The position numbers and the translations under genes are program-made. Under the pieces are notes generated by a model. The model was not told where the DNA came from. It saw only the letters and a program-made list of their open reading frames with translations, and made no database searches. Source: Bacteroidota bacterium (GTDB lineage Bacteria > Bacteroidota > Bacteroidia > Flavobacteriales > Flavobacteriaceae). From it: a DNA stretch of 64,000 bases. Where the stretch lies: contig JAFDZC010000018.1 in assembly GCA_018267095.1 (NCBI GenBank), positions 124,001 through 188,000 on the forward strand, given 5' to 3'. Below, piece after piece: positions 24,975 through 34,049 of the stretch (its first letter is position 1; each line of letters begins with the position of its first letter).

Positions 24975-25454
24975 ATGCAATATGAAGTATTTATTTACAC
25001 CGATGGAGCTGCAAAGGGAAACCCTGGGAATGGCGGTTATGGTGTGATTTTGCAACAGGCCGGAACCAATTATTACAAAGAATTTTACGAAGGATTCAGA
25101 CATACAACCAATAACCGCATGGAATTGTTGGCTGTGATTGTCGGGCTTGAAAAACTCAAAAATCAAGGTACCAAAGTTTTGGTCGTTTCAGACTCAAAAT
25201 ACGTAGTGGATGCGGTTGAAAAAAAATGGGTTTTTGGTTGGGAGAAAACCGGTTTTAAAGGGAAAAAGAATCCCGATTTGTGGATTAGATTTTTAAAAAT
25301 TTACCGAAAGCACCAAGTTGATTTTAAATGGATTAAAGGGCACAATGCGCATCCACAAAACGAACGTTGTGATCAGTTGGCGGTTATGGCATCACAATTG
25401 CCCAAGCTCTCGATTGATTTTAATTACGAAAAAGAAGATTCTGGGATGTTTTAA
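24975..25454 (+). CDS. rnhA: Ribonuclease HI
   Basis: 159 residues. Degrades RNA in RNA-DNA hybrids. The four acidic catalytic residues are recognisable: Asp in YTDGAAKGNPGNGGYG, Glu in TTNNRMELLAVIVGLE, Asp in VVSDSKYVVDAV and the late Asp in NERCDQLA. The helix WVFGWEKTGFKGKKNPDLW is the basic handle region for substrate binding. It starts directly on the purN stop codon. Confidence 0.95.
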   Translation: MQYEVFIYTDGAAKGNPGNGGYGVILQQAGTNYYKEFYEGFRHTTNNRMELLAVIVGLEKLKNQGTKVLVVSDSKYVVDAVEKKWVFGWEKTGFKGKKNPDLWIRFLKIYRKHQVDFKWIKGHNAHPQNERCDQLAVMASQLPKLSIDFNYEKEDSGMF

Positions 25455-25484
25455 TTATTGATTGCAACTCTAAAACTTTCAACT

Positions 25485-25492
25485 TATCTTTG
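25485..25492 (+). promoter_or_regulatory. Promoter -7 element of the PfkB kinase gene
   Basis: TATCTTTG fits TAnnTTTG and lies 24 nt before the ATG. Confidence 0.5.
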
Positions 25493-25516
25493 CGCCTTAA
25501 ATTTCACTCAAGCATA

Positions 25517-26440
25517 ATGAACAAATTACTCATCGTCGGAACCGTAGCTTTTGATGCCATTGAAACGCCTTTTGGCAAAACCGACAAAATCTTAGGCGGA
25601 GCCGGAACTTACATTGGTTTGTCAGCTTCGCATTTCAACTTAAAATCAGCGATTGTGTCGGTTGTTGGAGATGATTTTCCACAAGAATATATTGATTTAC
25701 TCACCGCTCGCAATATTGATGTTACAGGTCTTGAGATTGTTCCTGGCGGAAAAACTTTTTTCTGGGCCGGTAAGTACCACAACGATTTAAATTCACGCGA
25801 TACACTCGTAACTGAGCTCAATACACTCGCAGATTTCCAACCAAAAGTTCCGGAGCATTTCAAAGATGCTGATGTGGTGATGTTGGGGAATTTGCATCCA
25901 CTCGTACAAAGCAGTGTGTTGGATCAGTTAACGCATAAGCCTAAATTAGTGGTGCTCGACACGATGAATTTCTGGATGGATTGTGCTTTGCCTGAACTTT
26001 TATCGGTGATGAAACGCATCGATGTGATTACGATCAATGATGAAGAGGCGCGTCAGTTGTCAGGTGAATATTCACTAGTGAAAGCGGCTGCTAAAATTCA
26101 TACCATGGGGCCAAAATATGTGGTGATTAAAAAAGGAGAGCACGGAGCTTTGCTTTTCCACAATAAAGAGGTGTTTTTTGCGCCTGCTTTACCGCTTGAA
26201 GAAGTTTTTGATCCAACAGGCGCCGGAGATACCTTTGCCGGAGGATTTGCCGGATTCATTACCCAAAGTGAGAATGTCTCTTTTGACAATATGAAGCAAG
26301 CCATTATTCAAGGTTCTAACTTAGCCTCGTTTTGCGTTGAAAGATTCGGAACAGAGCGCATGGAAAACCTGCAACAGGCCGAGGTCAAAGAACGACTCAA
26401 ACAGTTTAAAGCCCTCACACAATTTGATATAGAATTATAA
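25517..26440 (+). CDS. PfkB-family sugar/nucleoside kinase
   Basis: 308 residues from ATG 25517; the upstream open stretch overlaps the promoter. It has the ribokinase fold, with the N-terminal GGAGTYIGLSAS glycine motif and the C-terminal PfkB signature DPTGAGDTFAGGFAGF containing the catalytic Asp and anion hole. The lid is divergent, and the substrate (ribose, fructose, adenosine or similar) cannot be told. It lies just before the purF homologue, separated by a terminator, in a neighbourhood of purine genes; a nucleoside substrate would fit but is inference. Confidence 0.87.
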   Translation: MNKLLIVGTVAFDAIETPFGKTDKILGGAGTYIGLSASHFNLKSAIVSVVGDDFPQEYIDLLTARNIDVTGLEIVPGGKTFFWAGKYHNDLNSRDTLVTELNTLADFQPKVPEHFKDADVVMLGNLHPLVQSSVLDQLTHKPKLVVLDTMNFWMDCALPELLSVMKRIDVITINDEEARQLSGEYSLVKAAAKIHTMGPKYVVIKKGEHGALLFHNKEVFFAPALPLEEVFDPTGAGDTFAGGFAGFITQSENVSFDNMKQAIIQGSNLASFCVERFGTERMENLQQAEVKERLKQFKALTQFDIEL

Positions 26441-26448
26441 GATACAAG

Positions 26449-26476
26449 TGCCTCGAATTTTCGGGGCATTTTTTTT
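26449..26476 (+). terminator. Intrinsic terminator after the PfkB kinase
   Basis: TGCCTCG pairs with CGGGGCA around AATTTT, followed by about eight T. The core CCTCGAATTTTCGGGGC recurs in the ompA terminator. Confidence 0.85.
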
Positions 26477-26494
26477 AACACAACACACACAACT

Positions 26495-28393
26495 ATGAGC
26501 GACGCGCTTAAACACGAATGCGGAATTGCCCTGCTTAGGCTCAAAAAACCATTAGATTTTTACAAAGAAAAATATGGTTCTGCATTTTATGGAATTCAGA
26601 AAATGTATTTGCTCATGCAAAAACAGCACAACCGAGGCCAAGACGGCGCTGGCTTGGCTTCGATTAAATTGGATGTTTTACCCGGACAGAGATACATTAG
26701 TAGAATTCGTTCGAACGATCCGCAACCGATTCAGGATATTTTTACCCAAATCAATGAGCGATTAAACGATGAATTGAAAGCAAATCCTGAGGGAAACAAT
26801 GATGTTGATTGGCAAAAAGAACATCTGCCCTATATAGGCGAATTGTTTTTAGGGCATGTTCGCTACGGGACTTTTGGAAAGAACAGCATTGAGAGTGTTC
26901 ATCCGTTTTTGCGTCAAAACAATTGGATGCATCGAAACCTGATTGTGGCCGGAAACTTCAACATGACCAACGCAACACAGTTGTTCAATAGCTTGGTTGA
27001 ACTAGGTCAGCATCCCAAAGAAATGACCGACACAGTAACGGTAATGGAGAAAATAGGTCATTTTTTAGACGAAGAAGTAACAGAATTATATCATGAATGT
27101 AAAAGCAACGGACTGTCTAAACGAGAAGCTTCTCCGGTGATTGCCAGTAAATTAGATATTGCTAAAATTCTGAAAAGAGCTTCTCGCGGTTGGGACGGAG
27201 GTTATGCTATGGCGGGATTGTTTGGGCATGGTGATGCCTTTGTGTTTAGAGACCCTGCGGGAATTCGTCCAGCCTATTTTTATGAAGACGATGAAATTGT
27301 CGCTGTGGCTTCAGAGCGTCCGGTTATCCAAACCGTTTTTAACGTCGAATTTGATTTGGTCTCTGAACTTGAACCCGGACACGCCATTATCATCAAGAAA
27401 AACGGACAGGTTACTCAAGAGCAAATTATTGAGCCGGGGATTAAAAAAGCTTGTTCTTTTGAGCGCATTTATTTTTCACGAGGTAGTGATGCTGAAATTT
27501 ATCAGGAAAGAAAGGCCCTCGGGAAATTGCTGATTCATGATGTATTGAAAGCAGTGGATTATGATACTCAAAACACCGTTTTTTCATACATTCCAAACAC
27601 GGCCGAAACCTCTTTTTACGGAATGATTGAGGCGGCAAATGATTATTTGAACCAGCATAAAAATCAATATATACTCGATAACCGAAAGACTCTTACAAAA
27701 GAAAAATTAGAGCAGATACTTTCGGTAAAAATCCGCACGGAAAAAATCGCCATCAAAGATGTTAAACTGCGAACTTTTATTACCGAGGATAGCAGCCGCG
27801 ATGATTTGGTGGCACATGTGTATGATGTGACTTATGGCGTAATAAAACCCACCGACAACTTGGTAATCATTGACGACAGTATTGTTCGCGGAACAACGCT
27901 TAAGAAAAGTATACTTAAAATGTTGGATCGACTCAAACCTAAACGCATCGTAATTGTCTCTTCGGCGCCTCAAATTCGTTATCCGGATTGTTATGGTATC
28001 GATATGGCCAAATTAGAGGGGTTGATAGCATTTCAAGCGGCGTTGGTATTATTACACGAGAAAAACATGTATTTCTTGGTTGATGAAATCTATCAAAAAT
28101 GCAAAAAGCAAGAGCATTTAAAAGACGATGAAATTCAAAATTTTGTCAAAGGCATTTATGATTCTTTTACAAATGAAGAAATATCAGGCAAAATTGCACA
28201 AATGCTAGCTTCAGATAGAATTAATTCAGAGGTTAAAGTAATTTTTCAGTCGGTGGATCATTTGCACGAAGCGTGCCCGAAAAACAAAGGAGATTGGTAC
28301 TTTACCGGAGATTATCCCACCCCTGGGGGAAATAGAGTTGTCAACAAAGCGTTTATTAATTTCTATGAAGGAAATGATGCCAGAGCCTACTAA
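26495..28393 (+). CDS. purF: Amidophosphoribosyltransferase homologue, long form
   Basis: 632 residues, about 130 longer than usual PurF. The N-terminal part is a class II (Ntn) glutamine amidotransferase: CGIALLRLKK with Cys10, then RGQDGAGLASI and GHVRYGTFG. The C-terminal half carries the PRPP motif VIIDDSIVRGTTLKKSILKML. Cys10 would become the N-terminal nucleophile only after removal of a nine-residue propeptide, as in Bacillus PurF. Extra sequence lies in the middle (about 160-185 and 355-415) and at the C-terminus (about 520-632). It would make phosphoribosylamine in purine synthesis. Bacteroidota often carry this long form beside a standard PurF, so a specialised role is possible. Confidence 0.85.
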   Translation: MSDALKHECGIALLRLKKPLDFYKEKYGSAFYGIQKMYLLMQKQHNRGQDGAGLASIKLDVLPGQRYISRIRSNDPQPIQDIFTQINERLNDELKANPEGNNDVDWQKEHLPYIGELFLGHVRYGTFGKNSIESVHPFLRQNNWMHRNLIVAGNFNMTNATQLFNSLVELGQHPKEMTDTVTVMEKIGHFLDEEVTELYHECKSNGLSKREASPVIASKLDIAKILKRASRGWDGGYAMAGLFGHGDAFVFRDPAGIRPAYFYEDDEIVAVASERPVIQTVFNVEFDLVSELEPGHAIIIKKNGQVTQEQIIEPGIKKACSFERIYFSRGSDAEIYQERKALGKLLIHDVLKAVDYDTQNTVFSYIPNTAETSFYGMIEAANDYLNQHKNQYILDNRKTLTKEKLEQILSVKIRTEKIAIKDVKLRTFITEDSSRDDLVAHVYDVTYGVIKPTDNLVIIDDSIVRGTTLKKSILKMLDRLKPKRIVIVSSAPQIRYPDCYGIDMAKLEGLIAFQAALVLLHEKNMYFLVDEIYQKCKKQEHLKDDEIQNFVKGIYDSFTNEEISGKIAQMLASDRINSEVKVIFQSVDHLHEACPKNKGDWYFTGDYPTPGGNRVVNKAFINFYEGNDARAY

Positions 28394-28445
28394 AAATGAG
28401 CTCTTTAAGCATTTTATCGAGTTTTAGGGTATTTCATCTAATTTA

Positions 28446-28477
28446 TTTGTCAAACATACAAGTCTGCTATACTTTTG
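28446..28477 (+). promoter_or_regulatory. Promoter of twin small RNA copy 1
   Basis: TTTG (28446-28449), 20-bp spacer, TACTTTTG (28470-28477). The first base of -7 is 12 nt before the conserved ACCATA, exactly as in copy 2. Confidence 0.65.
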
Positions 28478-28480
28478 GAG

Positions 28481-28554
28481 AACCATAGCATTAGTAGGTT
28501 AAGTTTATGGTAGATTTGGGGCAAAAAGGGTGAAGAGTAATCTTCACCTTTTTT
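28481..28554 (+). ncRNA. Candidate small RNA, tandem copy 1
   Basis: A unit of about 74 nt with its own promoter and terminator. ACCATA (28482-28487) pairs with TATGGT (28506-28511) to make hairpin 1 with TTAGTAGGTT in the loop. An unpaired, fully conserved AGATTTGGGGCA linker follows. Hairpin 2 is an 11-bp terminator (AAGGGTGAAGA with TCTTCACCTTT) capped by GTAA, a GNRA tetraloop. The second copy 190 bp downstream is nearly identical over about 70 nt, while the sequence between the copies is unrelated. No ORF is conserved. The family is not recognised; the Rfam Flavo-1 motif should be compared. Confidence 0.65.
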
Positions 28555-28660
28555 ATTTTATACTAAGTTATTAACCATTTGTGTTTTGTATATTCACTCG
28601 TATTTGCCTCTATTTCCAATATATTTGATGGATTGATCAACACTTATTAACAATTCCCGT

Positions 28661-28668
28661 TAACTTTA
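28661..28668 (+). promoter_or_regulatory. Weak promoter of twin small RNA copy 2
   Basis: TAACTTTA differs from TAnnTTTG only at the last base and lies 12 nt before ACCATA, the same distance as in copy 1. No good -33 element is seen. Confidence 0.45.
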
Positions 28669-28670
28669 CA

Positions 28671-28746
28671 ATACCATAATTTAGTAGGTTTAAGCTTTAT
28701 GGTAGATTTGGGGCAAAAAGGGTGAAGAGCAATCTTCACCTTTTTT
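28671..28746 (+). ncRNA. Candidate small RNA, tandem copy 2
   Basis: About 76 nt. TACCATAA (28672-28679) pairs with TTATGGTA (28697-28704), giving 8 bp where copy 1 has 6, around a loop containing TTTAGTAGGTTTAAG. The linker AGATTTGGGGCAAAAAG is identical to copy 1. The terminator stem GGTGAAGA/TCTTCACC is capped by GCAA, again GNRA, followed by T6. Preservation of two stems, the linker and promoter spacing in both copies argues for selection on RNA. The intergenic gap of 423 bases between the purF homologue and sod is otherwise empty except for the sod terminator. Confidence 0.62.
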
Positions 28747-28768
28747 ATTTGTGTTTGTTAGTAATCAT

Positions 28769-28794
28769 AAAAAAAGCCGATCATTTGACCGGCT
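28769..28794 (-). terminator. Terminator of sod
   Basis: On the minus strand AGCCGGTC pairs with GATCGGCT with one mismatch around AAAT, followed by T7. Confidence 0.8.
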
Positions 28795-28816
28795 ATTATT
28801 TTGGGGTTGAAGTTTA

Positions 28817-29425
28817 CTACTTCTCTACAGCATACCTTCTAGCAACTTCAGTCCAATTGATCACATTAAAAAAAGCTTCAATATAGTCGGGACGTCTGTT
28901 TTGATAATTTAAGTAATATGCATGTTCCCAAACATCCATTCCTAAGATAGGTGTTCCTCCACAACCGATTTCTGGCATAAGAGGATTGTCCTGATTAGCG
29001 GTGCTACAAACTTCTAATTTTCCGCCACTGTGAACACAAAGCCACGCCCATCCAGAACCGAACTGAGTAGCGCCAGCTTTCGCAAAACGGGCTTTAAATT
29101 CATCGAATGAACCAAAATCTCGTTCGATGGCATTAAGCAAATCGCCTGTTGGAAGACCTCCGCCATTTGGCGACATTACCAACCAAAATAAATTGTGGTT
29201 ATAAAAACCTCCGCCATTATTTCTGACGGCCGCATTTTTCTTGTCTAAATTAATCAGGATATTTTCAATGGTTTTTCCTTCCATATCAGTTCCTGCGATG
29301 GCTGCATTTAGATTTGTTGTATATGCATTGTGGTGTTTTGTATGATGGATTTCCATAGTTCGCGCATCAATATGAGGTTCGAGCGCATCATAGGCATAAG
29401 GTAATTTTGGTAATTCAAAAGCCAT
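28817..29425 (-). CDS. Superoxide dismutase (Mn/Fe family)
   Basis: 202 residues. Cytoplasmic enzyme that converts superoxide to H2O2 and O2; no signal peptide. The metal ligands are His in [11 protein letters not shown] (about 27), His in FYNHNLFW (about 76) and Asp and His in DVWEHAYY (about 163 and 167). TANQDNPL and the Gly-rich NNGGGFYNH segment resemble the Mn-type or cambialistic branch more than classic Fe-SOD, but metal choice cannot be settled from sequence. It is monocistronic, with its own promoter and terminator, next to the twin small RNAs. Confidence 0.96.
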   Translation of the reverse strand: MAFELPKLPYAYDALEPHIDARTMEIHHTKHHNAYTTNLNAAIAGTDMEGKTIENILINLDKKNAAVRNNGGGFYNHNLFWLVMSPNGGGLPTGDLLNAIERDFGSFDEFKARFAKAGATQFGSGWAWLCVHSGGKLEVCSTANQDNPLMPEIGCGGTPILGMDVWEHAYYLNYQNRRPDYIEAFFNVINWTEVARRYAVEK

Positions 29426-29460
29426 ATCATTGAGTTTTTAAAGTGGATAAATATTTTATT

Positions 29461-29468
29461 CAAATTTA
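29461..29468 (-). promoter_or_regulatory. Promoter -7 element of sod
   Basis: TAAATTTG on the minus strand, about 36 nt before the ATG. TTTC lies 19 bp further upstream as a near match to -33. Confidence 0.5.
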
Positions 29469-29555
29469 AAAATTTAACTTTGGAAATGAAACAACCTCCA
29501 GAAAATTAGTACTGATTTAACTTGCGTTGTTTATAACAATTGTGAGTATTTTGAT

Positions 29556-32500
29556 ATGAAACGAGCTTCCTTTTCAATATATGATGCATCAGCCGGTTCG
29601 GGAAAAACCTATAATCTGGTTCGGGAATACCTTAAAATTATTCTTTCGTCAGACCGAAACGACGCATACAAAAGTATATTAGCGATTACTTTTACCAATA
29701 AGGCAGTTCATGAAATGAAAAGTCGGATCATCCAAAGTTTGTCAGAATTTTCTAAACAGCAACCCGCTCCTAAAATGCGACAATTGCTTGAAGATCTTGC
29801 TTTTGATTTAGGTGTTGAGCCTGAAAAAATTCAGAAGAAGGCTGAGCAAATCATTAGACATATCATTCACAATTATGCCGCTTTTGACATCCTGACCATC
29901 GATAAATTTACTCACAAAGTTATCAGAGCTTTTGCTCATGATTTGGGACTTCCATCTACTTTTGAAGTAAGTTTAGACACTGATGAATTAATTGCTGAAG
30001 CGGTTGATTCAGTTATCTCAAAGGCCGGTGAAGAAAGAAACCTTACTCGGCTGTTGGTAGATTTTGCCATGGAAAAAACCGATGAAGACAAATCTTGGGA
30101 TATCAGCAGAGAGATTTTTGAAACCGGAAAACTGATTTACAGCGAAAATAACCGATTTGAAATCGAGCAACTCGGCCCTTTGAGAATGGAAGATTTTACA
30201 GAGATAAAATCAAAGCTTCAAAAAGTATGTTCACAAATAGATGAACAAAACGTTGTTTTGGCGGAACAAGCTTTAAAAATTTTGCAGGAACAAGACATTG
30301 ATTTAAAATCATTTTCAAGAGGTACATTCCCGAATCATATTCAAAGTATAGTTGATAGAAAATATAATCCAAAAAACAAAAGATTTTTCAGTACTGATGA
30401 TATATCTTTAAATAAAGAAGCGGCAAACAAAAATCGGATAGACTCTGTTTTGCCAGAGCTTTTAGCACTTTTGCAAACTATTTATTCACAGTTTGAATTA
30501 AGAGATTTTTATCTGGCGTTTCTAAAAAATATAACACCTCTTTCGCTTTTACATACCTTGAGCGATGAATTAAAGAAAATACAGCATGAGCAAAATCTGT
30601 TGTCTATAGCTGAATTTAATGCGTTAATTCACAAAGAAATTCAAAATCAACCCGCTCCATTTATTTATGAGCGATTAGGGGAGCGCTACCGACATTTTTT
30701 TATAGACGAATTTCAAGATACTTCTGAAATGCAGTGGAAGAATCTGATTCCGCTTATTGATAATGCTTTGGCGGGTCAGACTGAATCAGGCGAAAAAGGA
30801 ACTTTAATGATTGTTGGCGACCCAAAACAATCTATTTATCGATGGCGTGGCGGCAAAGCCGAGCAATTTATTTCTTTAAGCAAAGATGAAAACCCGTTTA
30901 GTAACCCTGATAAAGAATTGGTTTGGTTAGACACTAATTATAGAAGTTTTGATGAAATTATATCCTTTAACAATTCCTTTTTTCAGTTTTTGGCCGCGGA
31001 ATTTCAAGATGCGGATTATAGAAATTTGTATGAAAACAAGAGCGTGCAAAAATTGCATGGAAAAACCGGCGGCTATGTCAATTTGACTTTTGTAGACGAA
31101 AACAGTTCAGCAACCGATGAGAGTATTGAAGATATAGACAAGGAGCTTCTGTATTGCGAGCAAACGCTTAAAACCATTGAACAAGTAAATAAAGCCGGCT
31201 TTTTGTATAGCGACATTGCCATTCTCACGCGCCGAAGAAGTCATGGAGTTGTGATTGCAAATTATCTTTCTCAACAGCAAATACCAATTATATCTTCAGA
31301 AACACTTTTAATTGAAAATGCTGAAGAAGTTCAGTTTTTGGTTTCAATTTTAGAATATCTTGACAATGGACAAAATCTGGAATCATTAGCTAAATGGCTG
31401 CTTTTCGTGGCTAAAAGCAAGGTGCAACCAAAAGAAGTTCACGATTTTATTGCGACAGCGATGGGTTTGCGTAAAGAAGTTGAAATACAACAGTTTTTGC
31501 AAAAATTTGACATATCAATTAAATTTGATGAAATTCGTAAAAAACCATTGTATGAAGCGGTCGAATCGCTAATTGATGTTTTTTTATCAACAAATCAAAA
31601 TCACGCTTACGTACAATATTTTTTAGATTTAATTATTGATCGTTCATATCACAAACAATCAGGTATTTCGGATTTTCTAGAGCATTGGCATCAAAACGCA
31701 TCTAAATACAGCATTCCGTCACCGGACGGTAATGAAGCGGTGCGTATTATGACTATTCATAAATCAAAAGGACTAGAATTCCCAGTGGTTATTTTTCCTT
31801 TTGCCGAAGAAAATTATAGCGCCGGTCAAAGAGACAAATTATGGATTCAAGCCGACGAATCTCAAATTGGACTTTCACGAGTTTTGGTCGATAACACCCA
31901 AGCGGTAAATGGATTTGGCGAATCAGCACAACAGATTTATCAACAGCGAAAACAAGAAGAATTACTAGACAACATCAACATTTTGTATGTTGCGCTTACT
32001 AGAGCTGAAGAGCAATTGTATGTGGTTTCTCGTCATATGAAATCAAACAAAGAAGGTCTTTATCCGAACAATATGGCTTCGTATTTTATCAGATTTTTAG
32101 AAAATTTGAAATTGTATGAGCCGTCAAATAACACATATGAGTTTGGAATTCAAACCAAACAATCAAACCACAACACGAGTCCAGGGATACTGAATAAAAT
32201 TGAATTGGTTCAAGAACGATTAAATCCGTCGGCAATTAAAATCGCCAGAAAAGAATCCTTTTTGTGGGGTACACGCCAAAAAGAAGCAATCACTTATGGA
32301 AATGTTGTGCATGAAGTCTTGTCATTTGTTAAAAACTACAAGGATGTCGCGTTGGCTTTACAAGTTGCTTTAAGTAAGGGGATTATCAAGCAGCATCAGT
32401 CAGTTTTGGTTAGCGATACGGTTATGAAAGTAGTCAATCACCCGGAATTGGCGGATTATTTTAATCCGAAAAACAAAATCTTCAACGAGCAGGTTTTGAT

Positions 32501-32711
32501 AGCGCCTAAATCTGATATTGTCAAACCCGATCGAATTGTAATCAATGAAATGGGTGATTATTTAATACTGGATTACAAAACCGGAAAGCATGAAGCTAAA
32601 CATATTCAACAAATTGAGAATTATCAAAAAATTATTGAGTCAATGCAGGTTCGTGTGGTTAAAAAAGCATTGGTCTACACCAGTGATGATATAGAAATAA
32701 TACATTTGTAA
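29556..32711 (+). CDS. AddA/RecB-like UvrD helicase with C-terminal nuclease domain
   Basis: 1051 residues. Superfamily 1A helicase motifs in order: Walker A ASAGSGKTYNLV (about 10-22), motif Ia LAITFTNKAVHEMKSRI, motif II FFIDEFQDTSEMQW (about 387), motif III MIVGDPKQSIYRWRGG, motif IV TNYRS, motif V MTIHKSKGLEFPVVIFP (about 730) and motif VI LYVALTRAEEQLYV. A RecB-type PD-(D/E)XK nuclease ends the protein (YLILDYKTGK, about 1010). This is the layout of AddA, which with AddB processes DNA double-strand ends for recombination. The AddB-like partner lies 2.8 kb downstream behind kbl and ompA, so the pair is split. Confidence 0.9.
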   Translation: MKRASFSIYDASAGSGKTYNLVREYLKIILSSDRNDAYKSILAITFTNKAVHEMKSRIIQSLSEFSKQQPAPKMRQLLEDLAFDLGVEPEKIQKKAEQIIRHIIHNYAAFDILTIDKFTHKVIRAFAHDLGLPSTFEVSLDTDELIAEAVDSVISKAGEERNLTRLLVDFAMEKTDEDKSWDISREIFETGKLIYSENNRFEIEQLGPLRMEDFTEIKSKLQKVCSQIDEQNVVLAEQALKILQEQDIDLKSFSRGTFPNHIQSIVDRKYNPKNKRFFSTDDISLNKEAANKNRIDSVLPELLALLQTIYSQFELRDFYLAFLKNITPLSLLHTLSDELKKIQHEQNLLSIAEFNALIHKEIQNQPAPFIYERLGERYRHFFIDEFQDTSEMQWKNLIPLIDNALAGQTESGEKGTLMIVGDPKQSIYRWRGGKAEQFISLSKDENPFSNPDKELVWLDTNYRSFDEIISFNNSFFQFLAAEFQDADYRNLYENKSVQKLHGKTGGYVNLTFVDENSSATDESIEDIDKELLYCEQTLKTIEQVNKAGFLYSDIAILTRRRSHGVVIANYLSQQQIPIISSETLLIENAEEVQFLVSILEYLDNGQNLESLAKWLLFVAKSKVQPKEVHDFIATAMGLRKEVEIQQFLQKFDISIKFDEIRKKPLYEAVESLIDVFLSTNQNHAYVQYFLDLIIDRSYHKQSGISDFLEHWHQNASKYSIPSPDGNEAVRIMTIHKSKGLEFPVVIFPFAEENYSAGQRDKLWIQADESQIGLSRVLVDNTQAVNGFGESAQQIYQQRKQEELLDNINILYVALTRAEEQLYVVSRHMKSNKEGLYPNNMASYFIRFLENLKLYEPSNNTYEFGIQTKQSNHNTSPGILNKIELVQERLNPSAIKIARKESFLWGTRQKEAITYGNVVHEVLSFVKNYKDVALALQVALSKGIIKQHQSVLVSDTVMKVVNHPELADYFNPKNKIFNEQVLIAPKSDIVKPDRIVINEMGDYLILDYKTGKHEAKHIQQIENYQKIIESMQVRVVKKALVYTSDDIEIIHL

Positions 32712-32721
32712 AAAATAATTT

Positions 32722-33915
32722 ATGTACGGAAAAATTCAACAACATCTACAACTAGAACTCGAGAATATCAACAAGAACGGTTTGTTCAAAAAAGAACGCA
32801 TCATAACCTCGGCACAAGGTCCAGAGATTACTATTTCAACCGGAGAAAAAGTGTTGAATTTTTGTGCAAACAATTATTTGGGATTATCATCGCATCCAGA
32901 AGTTATACAGTCGGCCAAAGACGCTATGGATACACATGGTTTTGGTATGTCGTCCGTTCGTTTTATTTGTGGCACACAAGACATTCACAAAAAATTAGAG
33001 CAGAAAATAGCTGATTTCTATCAAACTGAAGATACTATTTTATATGCAGCAGCCTTTGATGCCAACGGTGGTGTTTTCGAACCTCTACTTGACGAACAAG
33101 ACGCAATTATTTCAGATAGCCTAAATCACGCATCTATTATTGATGGGGTCCGTTTGTGTAAAGCCAAAAGATATCGATATCAAAACAGCGATATGGCTGA
33201 TTTAGAAGAACAGCTCAAAGCTGCCAATGATGCTGGTGTTCGTTTCAAACTCATCGTCACTGATGGTGTTTTCTCAATGGACGGTTTAGTAGCTCCGCTT
33301 GATAAAATTTGTGATTTGGCCGAACAATACGATGCTATGGTCATGGTTGATGAATGTCATGCAGCTGGTTTTATCGGCGTAACGGGAAAAGGTACTCTTG
33401 AAGCAAAAAAAGTGATGGGAAGGGTAGACATCATCACCGGAACTTTAGGAAAAGCTTTAGGTGGCGCCATGGGCGGATATACCACAGGAAAAAAAGAAAT
33501 CATAGAAATGCTCAGACAGCGCTCTAGACCTTATTTGTTTTCAAACTCTTTAGCGCCATCGATTGTAGGAGCATCCATAAAAGTTTTTGAACTGCTTGAG
33601 CAAGGAACAACTTTACGCGATAAATTAGAATCAAATACAAATTATTTCAAATCCGGAATGAAAGCAGCCGGGTTTGACATTATTGACGGCGACTCAGCAA
33701 TTGTACCGGTTATGTTGTATGACGCAAAACTTTCTCAAACCATGGCCGACGAATTGCTTCAGGAAGGCATTTATGTCATTGGTTTTTTCTATCCTGTAGT
33801 ACCGCAAGGAAAAGCAAGAATAAGAGTACAGTTATCAGCCGCTCACACACAAGAGCACCTTGACAAAGCAATAAAAGCTTTTTCAAAAGTCGGAAAAAAA
33901 TTAGGCGTAATCTAA
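32722..33915 (+). CDS. kbl: Glycine C-acetyltransferase (2-amino-3-ketobutyrate CoA ligase)
   Basis: 397 residues. A fold-type I PLP enzyme of the alpha-oxoamine synthase family that splits 2-amino-3-ketobutyrate with CoA to glycine and acetyl-CoA in threonine breakdown. Landmarks are [31 protein letters not shown] and [11 protein letters not shown], then [11 protein letters not shown] with the pyridine Asp and the Schiff-base lysine in [14 protein letters not shown]. The C-terminal [18 protein letters not shown] is conserved. Threonine dehydrogenase is not in the window. It follows the AddA gene by 10 nt, so they may share a transcript. Confidence 0.94.
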   Translation: MYGKIQQHLQLELENINKNGLFKKERIITSAQGPEITISTGEKVLNFCANNYLGLSSHPEVIQSAKDAMDTHGFGMSSVRFICGTQDIHKKLEQKIADFYQTEDTILYAAAFDANGGVFEPLLDEQDAIISDSLNHASIIDGVRLCKAKRYRYQNSDMADLEEQLKAANDAGVRFKLIVTDGVFSMDGLVAPLDKICDLAEQYDAMVMVDECHAAGFIGVTGKGTLEAKKVMGRVDIITGTLGKALGGAMGGYTTGKKEIIEMLRQRSRPYLFSNSLAPSIVGASIKVFELLEQGTTLRDKLESNTNYFKSGMKAAGFDIIDGDSAIVPVMLYDAKLSQTMADELLQEGIYVIGFFYPVVPQGKARIRVQLSAAHTQEHLDKAIKAFSKVGKKLGVI

Positions 33916-33983
33916 TGAACTGTTAAATGTAACCGATTCGGCTTTTATCGCTGATTTTGAGCGGCTTTTTTTTAACATTTCAT

Positions 33984-34014
33984 TTTGTAGTTAAAAAATT
34001 ACGTGTTACTTTTG
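33984..34014 (+). promoter_or_regulatory. Promoter of the ompA-like gene
   Basis: TTTG (33984-33987), 19-bp spacer, TACTTTTG (34007-34014): a full match to the Bacteroidota consensus, with a leader of about 30 nt. It fits an abundantly made outer-membrane protein. Confidence 0.75.
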
Positions 34015-34049
34015 CCAGACATATTATTGAAATCTAACAAAACTTAAGT

